A stretch of 64,000 bases of DNA. It comes from Pontibacillus halophilus JSM 076056 = DSM 19796. Lineage in GTDB: Bacteria; Bacillota; Bacilli; Bacillales; BH030062. Positions 24,327 to 33,081 of the stretch are shown piece by piece (position 1 is the first letter of the stretch; each line of letters begins with the position of its first letter). The notes below the pieces were generated by a model. That model was given only the letters and a program-made list of their open reading frames with translations, was not told where the DNA came from and did not search any database. The stretch is taken from assembly GCF_000425205.1 (NCBI RefSeq), contig NZ_AULI01000011.1:62001-126000 (forward strand). Reading direction: 5' to 3'. A program made the translations under genes and the position numbers.

Positions 24327-25292
24327 TTATAATGCTTGTGCGTTTTCTTCTTTTAGTGCGTCTAGACGCTCTTGAACTTGTTCTTCAGTAAGATCCTGTT
24401 CTTGAACGTAGCGGTTACGTGGGTGTACACGGCATTCGTGTGTGCAACCGCGCATATATTTGTGTTCATTCTCTTCTGAGATGATAATTTGTTTATTACA
24501 TTCAGGGTTTGCACAGTTTACATAGCGTTCGCAAGGCTCGCCTGTAAAGTAGTCTTTCCCGACAACGTTGTGCTCAACTTGGTTAATCGGAACACTAATA
24601 CGCTCATCAAATACGTACATTTGTCCATCCCATAGTTGACCTTGCACTTCAGGGTCCTTACTGTACGTTGCAATTCCTCCGTGTAGCTGACCTACATTGT
24701 CGAAGCCTTCACGCTTCAACCATCCAGAGAACTTCTCACAACGGATGCCGCCTGTGCAATACGTTAGGATTTGTTTTCCTTCTAGCATTTCTTTATTATC
24801 GCGAACCCAGTCAGGTAATTCACGGAACGTTTCGATATCTGGACGAATCGCGCCGCGGAAGTGACCTAGGTCGTATTCGTAGTCATTACGTGCATCAAGA
24901 ATGACTGTGTCTTCTTGCTGCATCTTCTGATAGAAATCTTTAGGATCAAGATACTCACCAGTGATTTCATGCGGGTTAACATCGTCTTCTAGGCTTAAGT
25001 TAACAAGCTCTGGACGAGGACGGCAGTGCATTTTCTTGAATGCGTGTCCTTCTGCCTCATCAATCTTGAATGGCATGTCTTGGAACATTGGATCATTGTT
25101 CATCGCATCGATATACGCTTGTGTTTGTTCAACCGTACCAGATACAGTTCCATTGACGCCCTCGTTCGCAACAAGGATACGTCCTTTAAGACCTAAGCTC
25201 TTACAGAACTCAAGGTGATCCGCAGCAAATTGCTCAGGATCTTCAATCGTTACATAATGATAGTAAAGCAATACTCGATAATTCTTTTCCAT
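24327..25292 (-). CDS. trhO: tRNA uridine(34) hydroxylase, rhodanese-domain protein
   Basis: 321 residues. An N-terminal acylphosphatase-like domain ([25 protein letters not shown]) precedes a rhodanese domain with [18 protein letters not shown] and the active-site Cys in [14 protein letters not shown] Cys-rich C-terminal tail follows ([26 protein letters not shown]). This matches TrhO, which oxygen-dependently hydroxylates U34 in tRNA wobble positions. Normal length. Monocistronic, with its own terminator. Confidence 0.92.
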   Translation of the reverse strand: MEKNYRVLLYYHYVTIEDPEQFAADHLEFCKSLGLKGRILVANEGVNGTVSGTVEQTQAYIDAMNNDPMFQDMPFKIDEAEGHAFKKMHCRPRPELVNLSLEDDVNPHEITGEYLDPKDFYQKMQQEDTVILDARNDYEYDLGHFRGAIRPDIETFRELPDWVRDNKEMLEGKQILTYCTGGIRCEKFSGWLKREGFDNVGQLHGGIATYSKDPEVQGQLWDGQMYVFDERISVPINQVEHNVVGKDYFTGEPCERYVNCANPECNKQIIISEENEHKYMRGCTHECRVHPRNRYVQEQDLTEEQVQERLDALKEENAQAL

Positions 25293-25498
25293 GTTCAGTC
25301 CACCTACCTATTTATATTTGCAGGATATAATTTAGGCTGGCCAGATGATTTTGTTTTCGATCTCAATGGTTAGAGATGAGAAAAAACACATCTTAGTAAA
25401 CCATTTGTTAAATCCTTTAATTACAACACAACATTATATACGAATATCTATTGAAAAATCAATAGCCTTTCCAAGCCAGTCTTTTCCTATTAATCGCT

Positions 25499-26386
25499 TT
25501 ATACATCGATTCGGCTTTTAAATACCGTTGGGATGTCAGACTGATAGGAAATTGTCTTGCCTGTTATAGGATGTGTAAACGCCAATTCCTTCGCATGTAG
25601 TCCTAGCCTGCCAATCTCATTTGTGCTGGCACCATACTTCTTATCTCCCACAATTGGATGCCCCAAGTCTTTCATGTGCACGCGTATTTGATTCTTTCGC
25701 CCAGTCTTCAGCTGTAGCTCTAGTAAAGAAAATCGACGATTCGCTTGCAGCGTCTTGTAATGCGTCTCGGCGTACTTTCCACCTTGCCCCTCTTTAACCG
25801 AATACATAAGATGGGTCTTCGTTTCTTTCATCCAAGAGGTAATTGTCCCTTGTTCGTGTTTCACGCGACCTTCTACAAGTGCGACATACGTTCGCTTTGA
25901 GACAACTTCCTTCCAATTGTCCTGAAGCATGTTCTTTACCTTCTCGCTCTTCGCAAATACCATAACACCGGACGTGTCTCTGTCCAATCGATGAACAATA
26001 AACACTCGGTTGTTCTTATGGGTCTTCTTCACATGCTCCATCAATTGCCGATGAGCCGTCGCACTCTTCTCCTTGTCAGACGCAATGGACAATAGACCGG
26101 ATGCCTTGTCTATGACAATGATGTGGTCATCTTCATGCAGAATCTTCAAGCCCGCCCACTCGTCCTGCTTCGTAATGGTGCGATTCGACACCGTCACCAC
26201 TTGACCGTTCTGAAGCTGGGCATTAAACGCTGTAACCGGATCTCCATCTATCGCAATTTGCCCTCTACCTAGCATGGACTTCACAGAATTCCGACTCTTG
26301 TTTAAGACATGTAATAAAAATGGCAATAGCTCTGTTGATTCATGAACCGTGAAATGCTTGTCCTCATTTCCTTTCGCTTTCTTCAT
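25499..26386 (-). CDS. RluA-family pseudouridine synthase
   Basis: 295 residues. An N-terminal S4-like RNA-binding segment (LNKSRNSVKSMLGRGQIAIDGDPV) is followed by the catalytic core with the Asp of HRLDRDTSGVMVFAKS. Later LKTGRKNQIRVHMKDLGHPIVGDKKYG is the RluA-type substrate block. It isomerises specific uridines in rRNA or tRNA; the exact site cannot be read from sequence. AAGGAGG precedes the ATG. Confidence 0.93.
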   Translation of the reverse strand: MKKAKGNEDKHFTVHESTELLPFLLHVLNKSRNSVKSMLGRGQIAIDGDPVTAFNAQLQNGQVVTVSNRTITKQDEWAGLKILHEDDHIIVIDKASGLLSIASDKEKSATAHRQLMEHVKKTHKNNRVFIVHRLDRDTSGVMVFAKSEKVKNMLQDNWKEVVSKRTYVALVEGRVKHEQGTITSWMKETKTHLMYSVKEGQGGKYAETHYKTLQANRRFSLLELQLKTGRKNQIRVHMKDLGHPIVGDKKYGASTNEIGRLGLHAKELAFTHPITGKTISYQSDIPTVFKSRIDV

Positions 26387-26473
26387 AACAGTTCCTCCTT
26401 ACACACTCTCGATTTCACTAGCGTACCACGACCTGGACAGCAACACACCTTGTCAGAAAATTTAGGCACCACT

Positions 26474-26498
26474 GTTTATTCACGAGGGAGTTGGGTAT
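26474..26498 (+). promoter_or_regulatory. SigB-type general-stress promoter
   Basis: GTTTAT, 13-base spacer, GGGTAT, a close match to the B. subtilis SigB consensus GTTTAA-N12..15-GGGWAT. Transcription would start near 26505, about 50 bases before the transporter ATG. Confidence 0.7.
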
Positions 26499-26557
26499 AG
26501 GATAACCAATGCACCTGTCAAATTGTGGGTGAAAATGACACGAAGAGAGGAGACATT

Positions 26558-28075
26558 ATGAAACAAGTTACTTCAGTCTTTTGGATTACACTAGCCATTA
26601 CAATAGCCGCTTCAACATGGGGTGTCATTGCCCCCAAGAACTTTGAGAGCATTACAGGGTCCATTCAGTCGTACATTTCGGTCCACTTTGGATGGTATTA
26701 TTTACTTATCGTATCGCTGTTCGTCCTGTTCTGTCTTTACTTAATTGTTAGTCCCTACGGCAAGATTAAACTCGGGAAACAAGAGGACAAGCCTGAATTC
26801 AGTTATTCCACATGGTTCGCCATGTTGTTTAGCGCAGGGATGGGCATTGGTCTTGTATTCTACGGAGCCGCTTCCCCCATTTCCCACTTCGCTAAGACTC
26901 CACCACTTGCAGAAGCCGGAACAACAGAAGCATTAAGAGACTCGCTTCGAATCACGTTCTTCCATTATGGAATTCATGCATGGGGCATCTATGCCATTGT
27001 GGCACTCGTCCTTGCCTACTTTAAATTTCGTCACGGGAAACCCGGGCTTATCAGCGCAACGCTTGAACCTATCTTTGGGGATAAGATGAAGGGGCCTCTC
27101 GGGAAAGCGATTGATGTAATCGCCGTATTCGCGACGATTGTCGGGGTAGCCACGACGCTCGGATTTGGCGCAGCTCAAATTAATGGAGGATTCTCTTATT
27201 TACTCGGTTATGAGAAGCAATTCTGGATTCAACTTCTCATCATCGTCGTCGTTACAGGGCTCTTCATGCTTTCCGCTTATACGGGAATCAGTAAAGGTAT
27301 CCGATACTTAAGCAATGCAAATATGGGACTTGCGGCTGCCCTCTTCCTTCTGATGATCATAATCGGACCAACGCTCTACATTGCCAATTCGTTTGTAGAC
27401 ACACTCGGTTCTTATGTCCGTTCCTTACCAAGTGAAAGTCTTCGTCTCGCTCCAAACAACGACGGTCAGCAGCAATGGGTGCAGAACTGGACCGTCTTTT
27501 TCTGGGCATGGTGGATTGCTTGGTCGCCATTTGTCGGCATTTTTATTGCCCGTGTCTCTAGAGGACGTACAATCAGAGAATTCTTATCTGGTGTACTCCT
27601 TGTCCCATCCATTGTCAGCTTTCTTTGGATGGCAACCTTCGGCGTATCAGGCATTGACGTTCAACAAGCTGGTGCAGCAATTGCCGACCTCCCTGATGAA
27701 CAGGCATTATTCGGTGTGTTCGATCAATATTCTCTGAGCATTGTCATGTCGATTATTGCCATGTTACTCATTGGAACGTTCTTTATCACATCAGCTGACT
27801 CCGCCACATTTGTTCTCGGCATGCAAACGACGAACGGTTCATTGAACCCGCCGAGAACGACGAAATTTGTGTGGGGTATTGCTCAATCGACTATTGCAGC
27901 GGTTCTACTCTATACAGGTGGGTTACAAGCATTGCAAAATGCGTTAATCTCAGCCGCCTTCCCATTTTCATTTATTATGCTATTGATGGTGTATTCGCTA
28001 TACAAATCATTACGCCAAGAAAAGCTCGCTTCCGAACAACCATCGACGAGCAAATCGTATAGCGCCTCTGGATAA
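26558..28075 (+). CDS. BCCT-family osmoprotectant transporter
   Basis: 505 residues, twelve predicted membrane helices. BCCT signatures are FSAGMGIGLVFYGAASPISHF and the Trp-rich FFWAWWIAWSPFVGIFIARV segment that forms the betaine-binding box. It imports glycine betaine, choline or a related compound, usually driven by Na+, as a compatible solute. The start is the ATG at 26558 after GAGAGGAG. The SigB-type promoter directly upstream matches the general-stress control known for B. subtilis osmoprotectant carriers. Confidence 0.92.
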   Translation: MKQVTSVFWITLAITIAASTWGVIAPKNFESITGSIQSYISVHFGWYYLLIVSLFVLFCLYLIVSPYGKIKLGKQEDKPEFSYSTWFAMLFSAGMGIGLVFYGAASPISHFAKTPPLAEAGTTEALRDSLRITFFHYGIHAWGIYAIVALVLAYFKFRHGKPGLISATLEPIFGDKMKGPLGKAIDVIAVFATIVGVATTLGFGAAQINGGFSYLLGYEKQFWIQLLIIVVVTGLFMLSAYTGISKGIRYLSNANMGLAAALFLLMIIIGPTLYIANSFVDTLGSYVRSLPSESLRLAPNNDGQQQWVQNWTVFFWAWWIAWSPFVGIFIARVSRGRTIREFLSGVLLVPSIVSFLWMATFGVSGIDVQQAGAAIADLPDEQALFGVFDQYSLSIVMSIIAMLLIGTFFITSADSATFVLGMQTTNGSLNPPRTTKFVWGIAQSTIAAVLLYTGGLQALQNALISAAFPFSFIMLLMVYSLYKSLRQEKLASEQPSTSKSYSASG

Positions 28076-28079
28076 AGAA

Positions 28080-28110
28080 AGCGCCTCTTCTATATGAAGG
28101 GGCGCTATTT
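28080..28110 (+). terminator. Terminator of the BCCT gene
   Basis: AGCGCCTCTTC pairs with GAAGGGGCGCT (one U-G) around tatat, followed by atttcttt. Confidence 0.8.
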
Positions 28111-28266
28111 CTTTGCTTGCAATAGATAAGCTAAAGACAGAAAACATAAGGATGCAACGCCATACATCGTGCCAATCACCCATTTTGAGATCTCTTCATT
28201 GACGAAATAAAGGCCATAACCTAGGACGGCTGCCAAGATGCCAAGAATACCCATGGTTCTCTTCAC
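28105..28266 (-). CDS. Small two-helix membrane protein (53 aa)
   Basis: The GTG start at 28266 lies 7 bases after GGGG. The product reads VKRTMGILGILAAVLGYGLY, then a short NEEISKW loop, then GTMYGVASLCFLSLAYLL and QAKK: two membrane helices. An internal ATG at 28254 is an alternative start. It is convergent with the BCCT gene and ends inside that gene's terminator. Function unknown. Confidence 0.5.
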   Translation of the reverse strand: MKRTMGILGILAAVLGYGLYFVNEEISKWVIGTMYGVASLCFLSLAYLLQAKK

Positions 28267-28317
28267 ACAGTCACCCCGCTTCTACTATAGTGTACGAATC
28301 ACACTCGGCCATCTTTC

Positions 28318-28348
28318 CAAAAAACTCCCTCCTTAATAGGGAGGGAGT
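28318..28348 (-). terminator. Terminator of the alcohol dehydrogenase gene
   Basis: ACTCCCTCC and GGAGGGAGT form a perfect 9-bp stem, followed by six T on the minus strand. Confidence 0.92.
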
Positions 28349-28359
28349 CAGGACTTACC

Positions 28360-29523
28360 TTATAGAGAGCGTTGTAAGATATCGAGTACACGCTCACCAT
28401 TCATTTCTACGTAGGTACCAACGCCAGGCTTAATGAGCGTCTTCTCAACGATCGAATCGAAATCTTCATCTGTAATGTCGTAGTCACCAAGCGTACGTGG
28501 AGCTCCTAAAGAATCCCAGAATGCACGTAATGCCTCTGCCCCTTCACGTGCCACTTCTTCGTCAGATTTCCCTTCAGCAGAAATACCAAATACGTTTGTC
28601 GCTAACTGCTTCACGCGAGATGGGTCTTCTTCGATAACGTGGTGTAGCCAGTTCGGGAATAGAATCGCCAAGCCACCACCGTGCGGAATGTCATAAATGG
28701 CTGAAACTGCGTGCTCAATACGGTGCGTAGCCCAGTCTCCACCATCCGTACCGTTCTTCAACGTTTCATTGAATGCCGTTGTACTGATATACATCATCGT
28801 CTCTCGATATTCGTATGATTGAGGATTCTCAACTAACTTCGGCCCAGTCTCAATCGCTGTACGAAGTAACGATTCAATAAATCCATCAATCATCGGTGTG
28901 TTTGGAGTACGGTGGAAGTAATGCTCTAATGCATGGGACATGCTATCCACAATCCCGTATATCGTTTGATCCTGTGGCACCGAGAACGTGTATTCAGGAT
29001 CTAGAACGGAGAATGTTGGAAAGGCATGGGGTGAACTCCAACCTAATTTATCATTCGTCTCCCAATTCGTAATAACAGATACCGGATTCATCTCAGAGCC
29101 TGTCGCTGCTAGAGTCAACACTGTTCCAAATGGAAGTGCGCTCTCAATTGGAGCCTGTTGTGTAATAAGGTCCCATACGTCCCCTTCATACGTTGCTCCA
29201 ACCGCAATCGCCTTCGTACAGTCAATAACACTGCCACCACCGACCGCAAGCAAGAAGTCGATACCTTCACGCTTACAAATCTCAACACCCTTACGCACGG
29301 TCGTTAGACGTGGGTTCGGCTCCACACCCGTTAATTCAAATACAGTTGCGTCGACGTCATTCAGTTGCTTCATTACATCGTCGTAAACGCCGTTACGCTT
29401 GATGCTCCCACCACCATATACGAGTAAAACGTTTGCGTTCTCGGGAATCTCTTGCTGAAGTTGCTCCACTTGCCCTTTACCAAAGTAAAGTTTCGTCGGA
29501 TTGTATTGTAAAAATGTGTTCAT
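28360..29523 (-). CDS. Iron-containing (group III) alcohol dehydrogenase
   Basis: 387 residues, similar in layout to B. subtilis YugJ/YugK and clostridial butanol dehydrogenases. It has the NAD-binding GGGS motifs ([27 protein letters not shown]) and metal ligands in [14 protein letters not shown] and [12 protein letters not shown]. It interconverts aldehydes or ketones and alcohols in the cytosol; the physiological substrate is unknown. AGGTGACACA precedes the ATG. Monocistronic. Confidence 0.92.
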   Translation of the reverse strand: MNTFLQYNPTKLYFGKGQVEQLQQEIPENANVLLVYGGGSIKRNGVYDDVMKQLNDVDATVFELTGVEPNPRLTTVRKGVEICKREGIDFLLAVGGGSVIDCTKAIAVGATYEGDVWDLITQQAPIESALPFGTVLTLAATGSEMNPVSVITNWETNDKLGWSSPHAFPTFSVLDPEYTFSVPQDQTIYGIVDSMSHALEHYFHRTPNTPMIDGFIESLLRTAIETGPKLVENPQSYEYRETMMYISTTAFNETLKNGTDGGDWATHRIEHAVSAIYDIPHGGGLAILFPNWLHHVIEEDPSRVKQLATNVFGISAEGKSDEEVAREGAEALRAFWDSLGAPRTLGDYDITDEDFDSIVEKTLIKPGVGTYVEMNGERVLDILQRSL

Positions 29524-29675
29524 TGTGTCACCTCATCTATGTATCATCGTTCGCCTCATAGTGTAACACGTCACTTCCCATTTCACTCAACGAAAATGCT
29601 GATGGGTGTAATCGAGAAATTTGATAAGGAAAGGTGAACGACATCTTCAATCGCATAAAGTTCATTACGCTTTAG

Positions 29676-30452
29676 TTAACCATTCTTCATGCTTTTCTTC
29701 ATCAGTTGTGCACTGACTCTCGCCACGATTGAACGGGATAGAAGTCTAGGCAGTAAAGCTGTCATCACATTTGATCTTCCATCTATAACGGAACTTTTGT
29801 TGCGGTGAAGTGCTCTTAGGCTTGTTTCGACTACCTGATGGGCTGTTCTCATCTTTCCAACCTTAATGGAATCCGGTGCATGGTCGAAGAAGTTCGTCTC
29901 AGTATTACCAGGGCATACTGCTAAGATACGTATTCCATCATCCTTGTACTCTTCATGCAGCCCTTCAGAGAAGGAAAGAACGAATGATTTAGTTGCTGCA
30001 TAAATGGACATGTACGGAATCGGTTGAAATGAAGCCATAGAGGCAACGTTAATGATGTCCCCCTCTTGCCTTTCCACCATCTCCTCAAGCACAAGGTGCG
30101 TAAGTTTAACAACAGCATTTACATTCAGCATAACCTGCTGATGATTCTTCTCCAAACTACTCTCAAGCAACTTACCCGTATTCCCTGATCCAGCATTATT
30201 CACAAGTAAGTCGATTTGCAGACCTTCATTCTTAATCCTCTGATACACGTTCTCCGGTGCATTCCTTTCGCTTAAGTCTGTAGCAATCACAAGCACCTTA
30301 ACTCCATAACGAACTTGTAAGTCATCTGCTATCGCATCCAGCTTATCTTGTGACCTTGATACGATAATTAAATTGTAGCCTTTCTCAGCCAATGTGTATG
30401 CATATTGGCGACCAATACCAGTTGAAGCTCCAGTAATACACGCTGTTTTCAT
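29676..30452 (-). CDS. Short-chain dehydrogenase/reductase (SDR)
   Basis: About 258 residues. The cofactor motif TGASTGIGRQYA (TGxxxGxG), NNAG in LLVNNAGSGNTG, and the catalytic SMASFQPIPYMSIYAATKS with Ser, YxxxK arrangement are all present. Classical SDR acting on an unknown carbonyl or alcohol. The start is the ATG at 30452 after AAAGGTGAG. It lies 24 bases after the ArsR gene, so regulator and enzyme form one operon. Confidence 0.9.
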   Translation of the reverse strand: MKTACITGASTGIGRQYAYTLAEKGYNLIIVSRSQDKLDAIADDLQVRYGVKVLVIATDLSERNAPENVYQRIKNEGLQIDLLVNNAGSGNTGKLLESSLEKNHQQVMLNVNAVVKLTHLVLEEMVERQEGDIINVASMASFQPIPYMSIYAATKSFVLSFSEGLHEEYKDDGIRILAVCPGNTETNFFDHAPDSIKVGKMRTAHQVVETSLRALHRNKSSVIDGRSNVMTALLPRLLSRSIVARVSAQLMKKSMKNG

Positions 30453-30476
30453 TCTTCTCACCTTTTCTCTTGGTTG

Positions 30477-30785
30477 TTACAAATCACAAACATCTTCCAC
30501 TTCAGCCACTAAAGATTTAATAAGCTCCACACTTTCTCCAATCGTGAGGCGATAAAAGCGTTGCGTGCCTACCTTCTCAAATTCAACGATGCTGTTCTCT
30601 CTTAAGATCTTTAAATGGTGAGAGATTGCAGGATGTGACAAATTGGAATGTTCCCGAATTTCCTTTACAGACATTTTCTCTTTTTGAGCAAGCGCTAAAA
30701 TGATTTCCTGACGTGCAGGATCCCCAAATGCGTTAAATACAGGTGTGCACTGACTAAATAAATCTAAAGCCTTCTCATTCTTCAT
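30477..30785 (-). CDS. ArsR-family transcriptional regulator
   Basis: 102 residues: a winged helix with FNAFGDPARQEIILAL, MSVKEIREHSNLSHPAISHHLKIL (recognition helix) and VGTQRFYRL (wing). The ELCVCDL metal box of ArsR/SmtB is absent, so it probably senses something other than metal by that site. The C-terminal DVCDL is the only Cys-bearing motif apart from SQCTP near the start. It controls itself and the downstream SDR, most simply through the AT-rich repeats just upstream. The start at 30785 follows GAGAGG. Confidence 0.88.
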   Translation of the reverse strand: MKNEKALDLFSQCTPVFNAFGDPARQEIILALAQKEKMSVKEIREHSNLSHPAISHHLKILRENSIVEFEKVGTQRFYRLTIGESVELIKSLVAEVEDVCDL

Positions 30786-30805
30786 GCCAAGACCTCTCTT
30801 CATTA

Positions 30806-30838
30806 CTTTTAAACTTTTAAACATTTAAAACTTTAAAC
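30806..30838 (-). promoter_or_regulatory. TTTAAA repeat operator of the ArsR-SDR operon
   Basis: Four TTTAAA-containing units in 33 bases (cttttaaacttttaaaca and tttaaaactttaaaca), 21 bases before the regulator ATG. They form overlapping inverted repeats as expected for an autoregulatory site. Confidence 0.45.
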
Positions 30839-31050
30839 ATATAGAAATAAAACTGCAACACATTTGCATTTAAAGAAGCTCACTTTATACTAGATGAGCT
30901 TTCTCATTCGATTAATTTCGGTTGGAAGAGTGGTATATTATGCTCAAATGAATCGTGTATTTCCCTAATTCCTGAACTCCTCCTCCAACGTTTACTGTCT
31001 TTCAATAAGGTGAAAACTCCCTACATCCAATTTCAACGAAGGGGATCCTT

Positions 31051-31512
31051 ATGCTGGAAACATTCATTACTCATATTCCGTCTACGCTTCTCCATGGACT
31101 ACTGGCTATGCTGATTATGACCAGCTATTTCCGGGGGAATAATTCTCGACAATACCCGTCACTTTTCCTGATGATTAGTGTCCTGGCTGTCTTCTCACTA
31201 GACGTCCCTAAATTGTTCGGGATCGTGTCTCTTCACTCTCTTCTAATCGCTCCATTCATAGCTCTGGCTTTAGCTTTGTTCTTTAAGAACCAGTTACCAT
31301 ACAACCTGTTCTTCAATTGGGTTGGAATGTGCCTTGTCCTCATGATTGGTGGGATCTTGGTTGATGTGTGGGGCAACGGTGCGCATATCTTATATCCCAT
31401 CGTTCGAAGCAATATTTCCTTTCCGATTCTAGAGGGGACAGCATTGGCTTTAAGTATTGGTGTGGTTAGTCTAGCACTTCTTGTTCAGTTAAGAAGACAC
31501 GATTCTAAGTAA
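31051..31512 (+). CDS. Multipass membrane protein, unknown
   Basis: 153 residues with about five hydrophobic segments (LLHGLLAMLIMTSYF, SLFLMISVLAVFSL, SLLIAPFIALALALFF, FNWVGMCLVLMIGGILVDVW, ALALSIGVVSLALLVQL). Conserved-looking polar residues lie in LDVPKLFG and GNGAHILYP; these recall YdjM-type membrane hydrolases only faintly. AAGGGGATCCTT precedes the ATG. No operon partner. Confidence 0.6.
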   Translation: MLETFITHIPSTLLHGLLAMLIMTSYFRGNNSRQYPSLFLMISVLAVFSLDVPKLFGIVSLHSLLIAPFIALALALFFKNQLPYNLFFNWVGMCLVLMIGGILVDVWGNGAHILYPIVRSNISFPILEGTALALSIGVVSLALLVQLRRHDSK

Positions 31513-31676
31513 GCGACTTGAAGCTCATTCATCACCATTACAACTTTCAAACCTAAACGTTTACGTCCTCTTATCTCTCTTGGTCCCAGTTCTCCTTAAA
31601 GGTTAGGAGGACCCCTTCGCCCAAGACGAACCCTCATCTATTCAATCTTCTGGTACTATATTCCAGGGTGTTGTAA

Positions 31677-31703
31677 AAAAAAGACTCCCTCATCGGAAGT
31701 CTT
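31677..31703 (-). terminator. Terminator of the CGNR gene
   Basis: AAGACTTCC pairs with GGGAGTCTT (one mismatch) on the minus strand, followed by eight T. It overlaps the stop codon. Confidence 0.85.
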
Positions 31704-32266
31704 TATACGCTCGTTTTCTTTCGGTAATGCTTTTTCGCCTTCGCTCGGTTCCCACATACGTCCATGGAACACCATCTCCGCTTGCCCTTCTTGTTGACGA
31801 ACAACGCAAGACAGCCCTCGTTCTCGCACGCTTTCACTTTGTCTATCGTGCCTTCGCTCATTACATTCAATATTTCATAGGACAATAGAGCGATTAACCC
31901 GTCTGTTCCTTTCGATGAAGGCAGAGGAATTAAATGTTCTCCGTGCAATTCGAAATAAAGTGGCACTTCCTCTAAATTGCTGCTCAATCGATTAGAGAAT
32001 TCCTCTTTCCCAAAGTCGCCATTGAAATAGGAACGGCACCAATCACGGAAAGATTGTAGTTCCCGAATGCCGATTGGCCCACTTTGAATGTGCTCCACTT
32101 GTTTCGTTATCAACTGGTTGTGCTCCACCATGAGCTCTAGCCAATAGGTTAAGTCTTCTTTGTCATGAAGCTGTTCCTTTATTTCTCCCCGCTCCATTTT
32201 CACTGTGTTAATGAAATTGATAAATGGATACTCTGAAAAATGGGAAAACGTCATCCGTTCTGCCAT
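31703..32266 (-). CDS. CGNR zinc-finger regulator
   Basis: About 187 residues. The C-terminus has VKACENEGCLALFVNKKGKRRWCSMDVCGNRAKAKKHY, read here in parts as ACENEGC, RRWCSMDVCGNR and KKHYRKK: the zinc-binding CGNR domain. The N-terminus fits the stress-response ABATE-type region (DLTYWLELMVEHNQL). Probably a DNA-binding regulator. The start at 32266 follows AAAGGTGGG; an upstream extension has no ribosome site. It is divergent from the thioredoxin gene with about 118 bases between. Confidence 0.85.
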   Translation of the reverse strand: MAERMTFSHFSEYPFINFINTVKMERGEIKEQLHDKEDLTYWLELMVEHNQLITKQVEHIQSGPIGIRELQSFRDWCRSYFNGDFGKEEFSNRLSSNLEEVPLYFELHGEHLIPLPSSKGTDGLIALLSYEILNVMSEGTIDKVKACENEGCLALFVNKKGKRRWCSMDVCGNRAKAKKHYRKKTSV

Positions 32267-32384
32267 GGTAACCCACCTTTGTGTTTCTTTGTTGACATCT
32301 ATTCTAACATAACGTAACATTCTAACCATCAAATAATTATTTAGTGGTTATAAAAAATGAACTACTACCAAGGAGGAAACAATC

Positions 32385-32699
32385 ATGGCAATTACAAACG
32401 CTACTGACGCAACATTTGCAGAAGAAACAAAACAAGGACTAGTCCTAGCAGACCTAGGCGCACCATGGTGCGGACCTTGTAAAATGATCGCACCTGTACT
32501 AGAAGAAATGGACGCAGAAATGAGCGACCAAGTAAAAATTGTGAAGCTTGATGTAGACCAAAACCCAGAAACTGCACAAAAATTCGGTGTGATGAGCATC
32601 CCAACACTACTATTCTTCAAAGATGGCGAACTAGTAGACCAAGAAGTTGGTTTCAAACCGAAAGAAGAACTAGAAAACATCGTAAGCAAACACCAATAA
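32385..32699 (+). CDS. trxA: Thioredoxin
   Basis: 104 residues with the redox active site [14 protein letters not shown], the cis-proline segment [13 protein letters not shown] and the family length. It is a general cytosolic disulfide reductase working with thioredoxin reductase, not present here. AAGGAGG precedes the ATG. Leucine is almost always CTA in this gene, unlike its neighbours, suggesting selection for high expression or a different origin. Monocistronic with a strong terminator. Confidence 0.96.
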   Translation: MAITNATDATFAEETKQGLVLADLGAPWCGPCKMIAPVLEEMDAEMSDQVKIVKLDVDQNPETAQKFGVMSIPTLLFFKDGELVDQEVGFKPKEELENIVSKHQ

Positions 32700-32708
32700 G
32701 TAGTAGAA

Positions 32709-32743
32709 AGCCGAGCCGTCATTGCGACGGCTCGGCTTTTTTT
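32709..32743 (+). terminator. Terminator of trxA
   Basis: AGCCGAGCCGTC and GACGGCTCGGCT form a perfect 12-bp stem with loop attgc; TTTTTT follows. Confidence 0.95.
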
Positions 32744-33081
32744 GTTAATGAGGTTGGCTGAACATTAACTTTGTTCCCAATGTTTGTCGAACGCTACAAA
32801 ACACCTGCTCCAACCTTACGAAAAGCATGTCACCCCACCTATTCTGTATATTTCTCACTATAACTATCACTCCCCTCTACTTTACCCCCTCACTCAATTT
32901 GGCTAGTAATCATTCTGAACAATCCGATACGAATACCACAACATCATTAGGCATTTTGATTTATTAACCCACTTAAAAATGCGCTAAAATACCCAATTTC
33001 CAATAGTTTAATTTACATTTTTATTATTTATTGTTATTTTTTTCAATGTTGTTCCAAATAAAATTTAGGAGAGTGTTATTT
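32744..33081. other. AT-rich intergenic region before the protease gene
   Basis: About 340 bases becoming very AT-rich toward the protease. No supported gene on either strand. The ribosome site AGGAGAG lies at its end (33068-33074). No clear promoter could be fixed. Confidence 0.5.

Noticed and set aside
30841-31050. Inverted repeat GAAGCTCA/TGAGCTTTC near 30876-30902
   Set aside because: Short, without a T-tract or neighbouring gene end to serve; likely chance.
32348-32722. 124-codon open frame opposite thioredoxin
   Set aside because: Antisense to a certain trxA with no ribosome site; low-complexity Ser-rich product typical of a shadow frame caused by the biased codon use of trxA.
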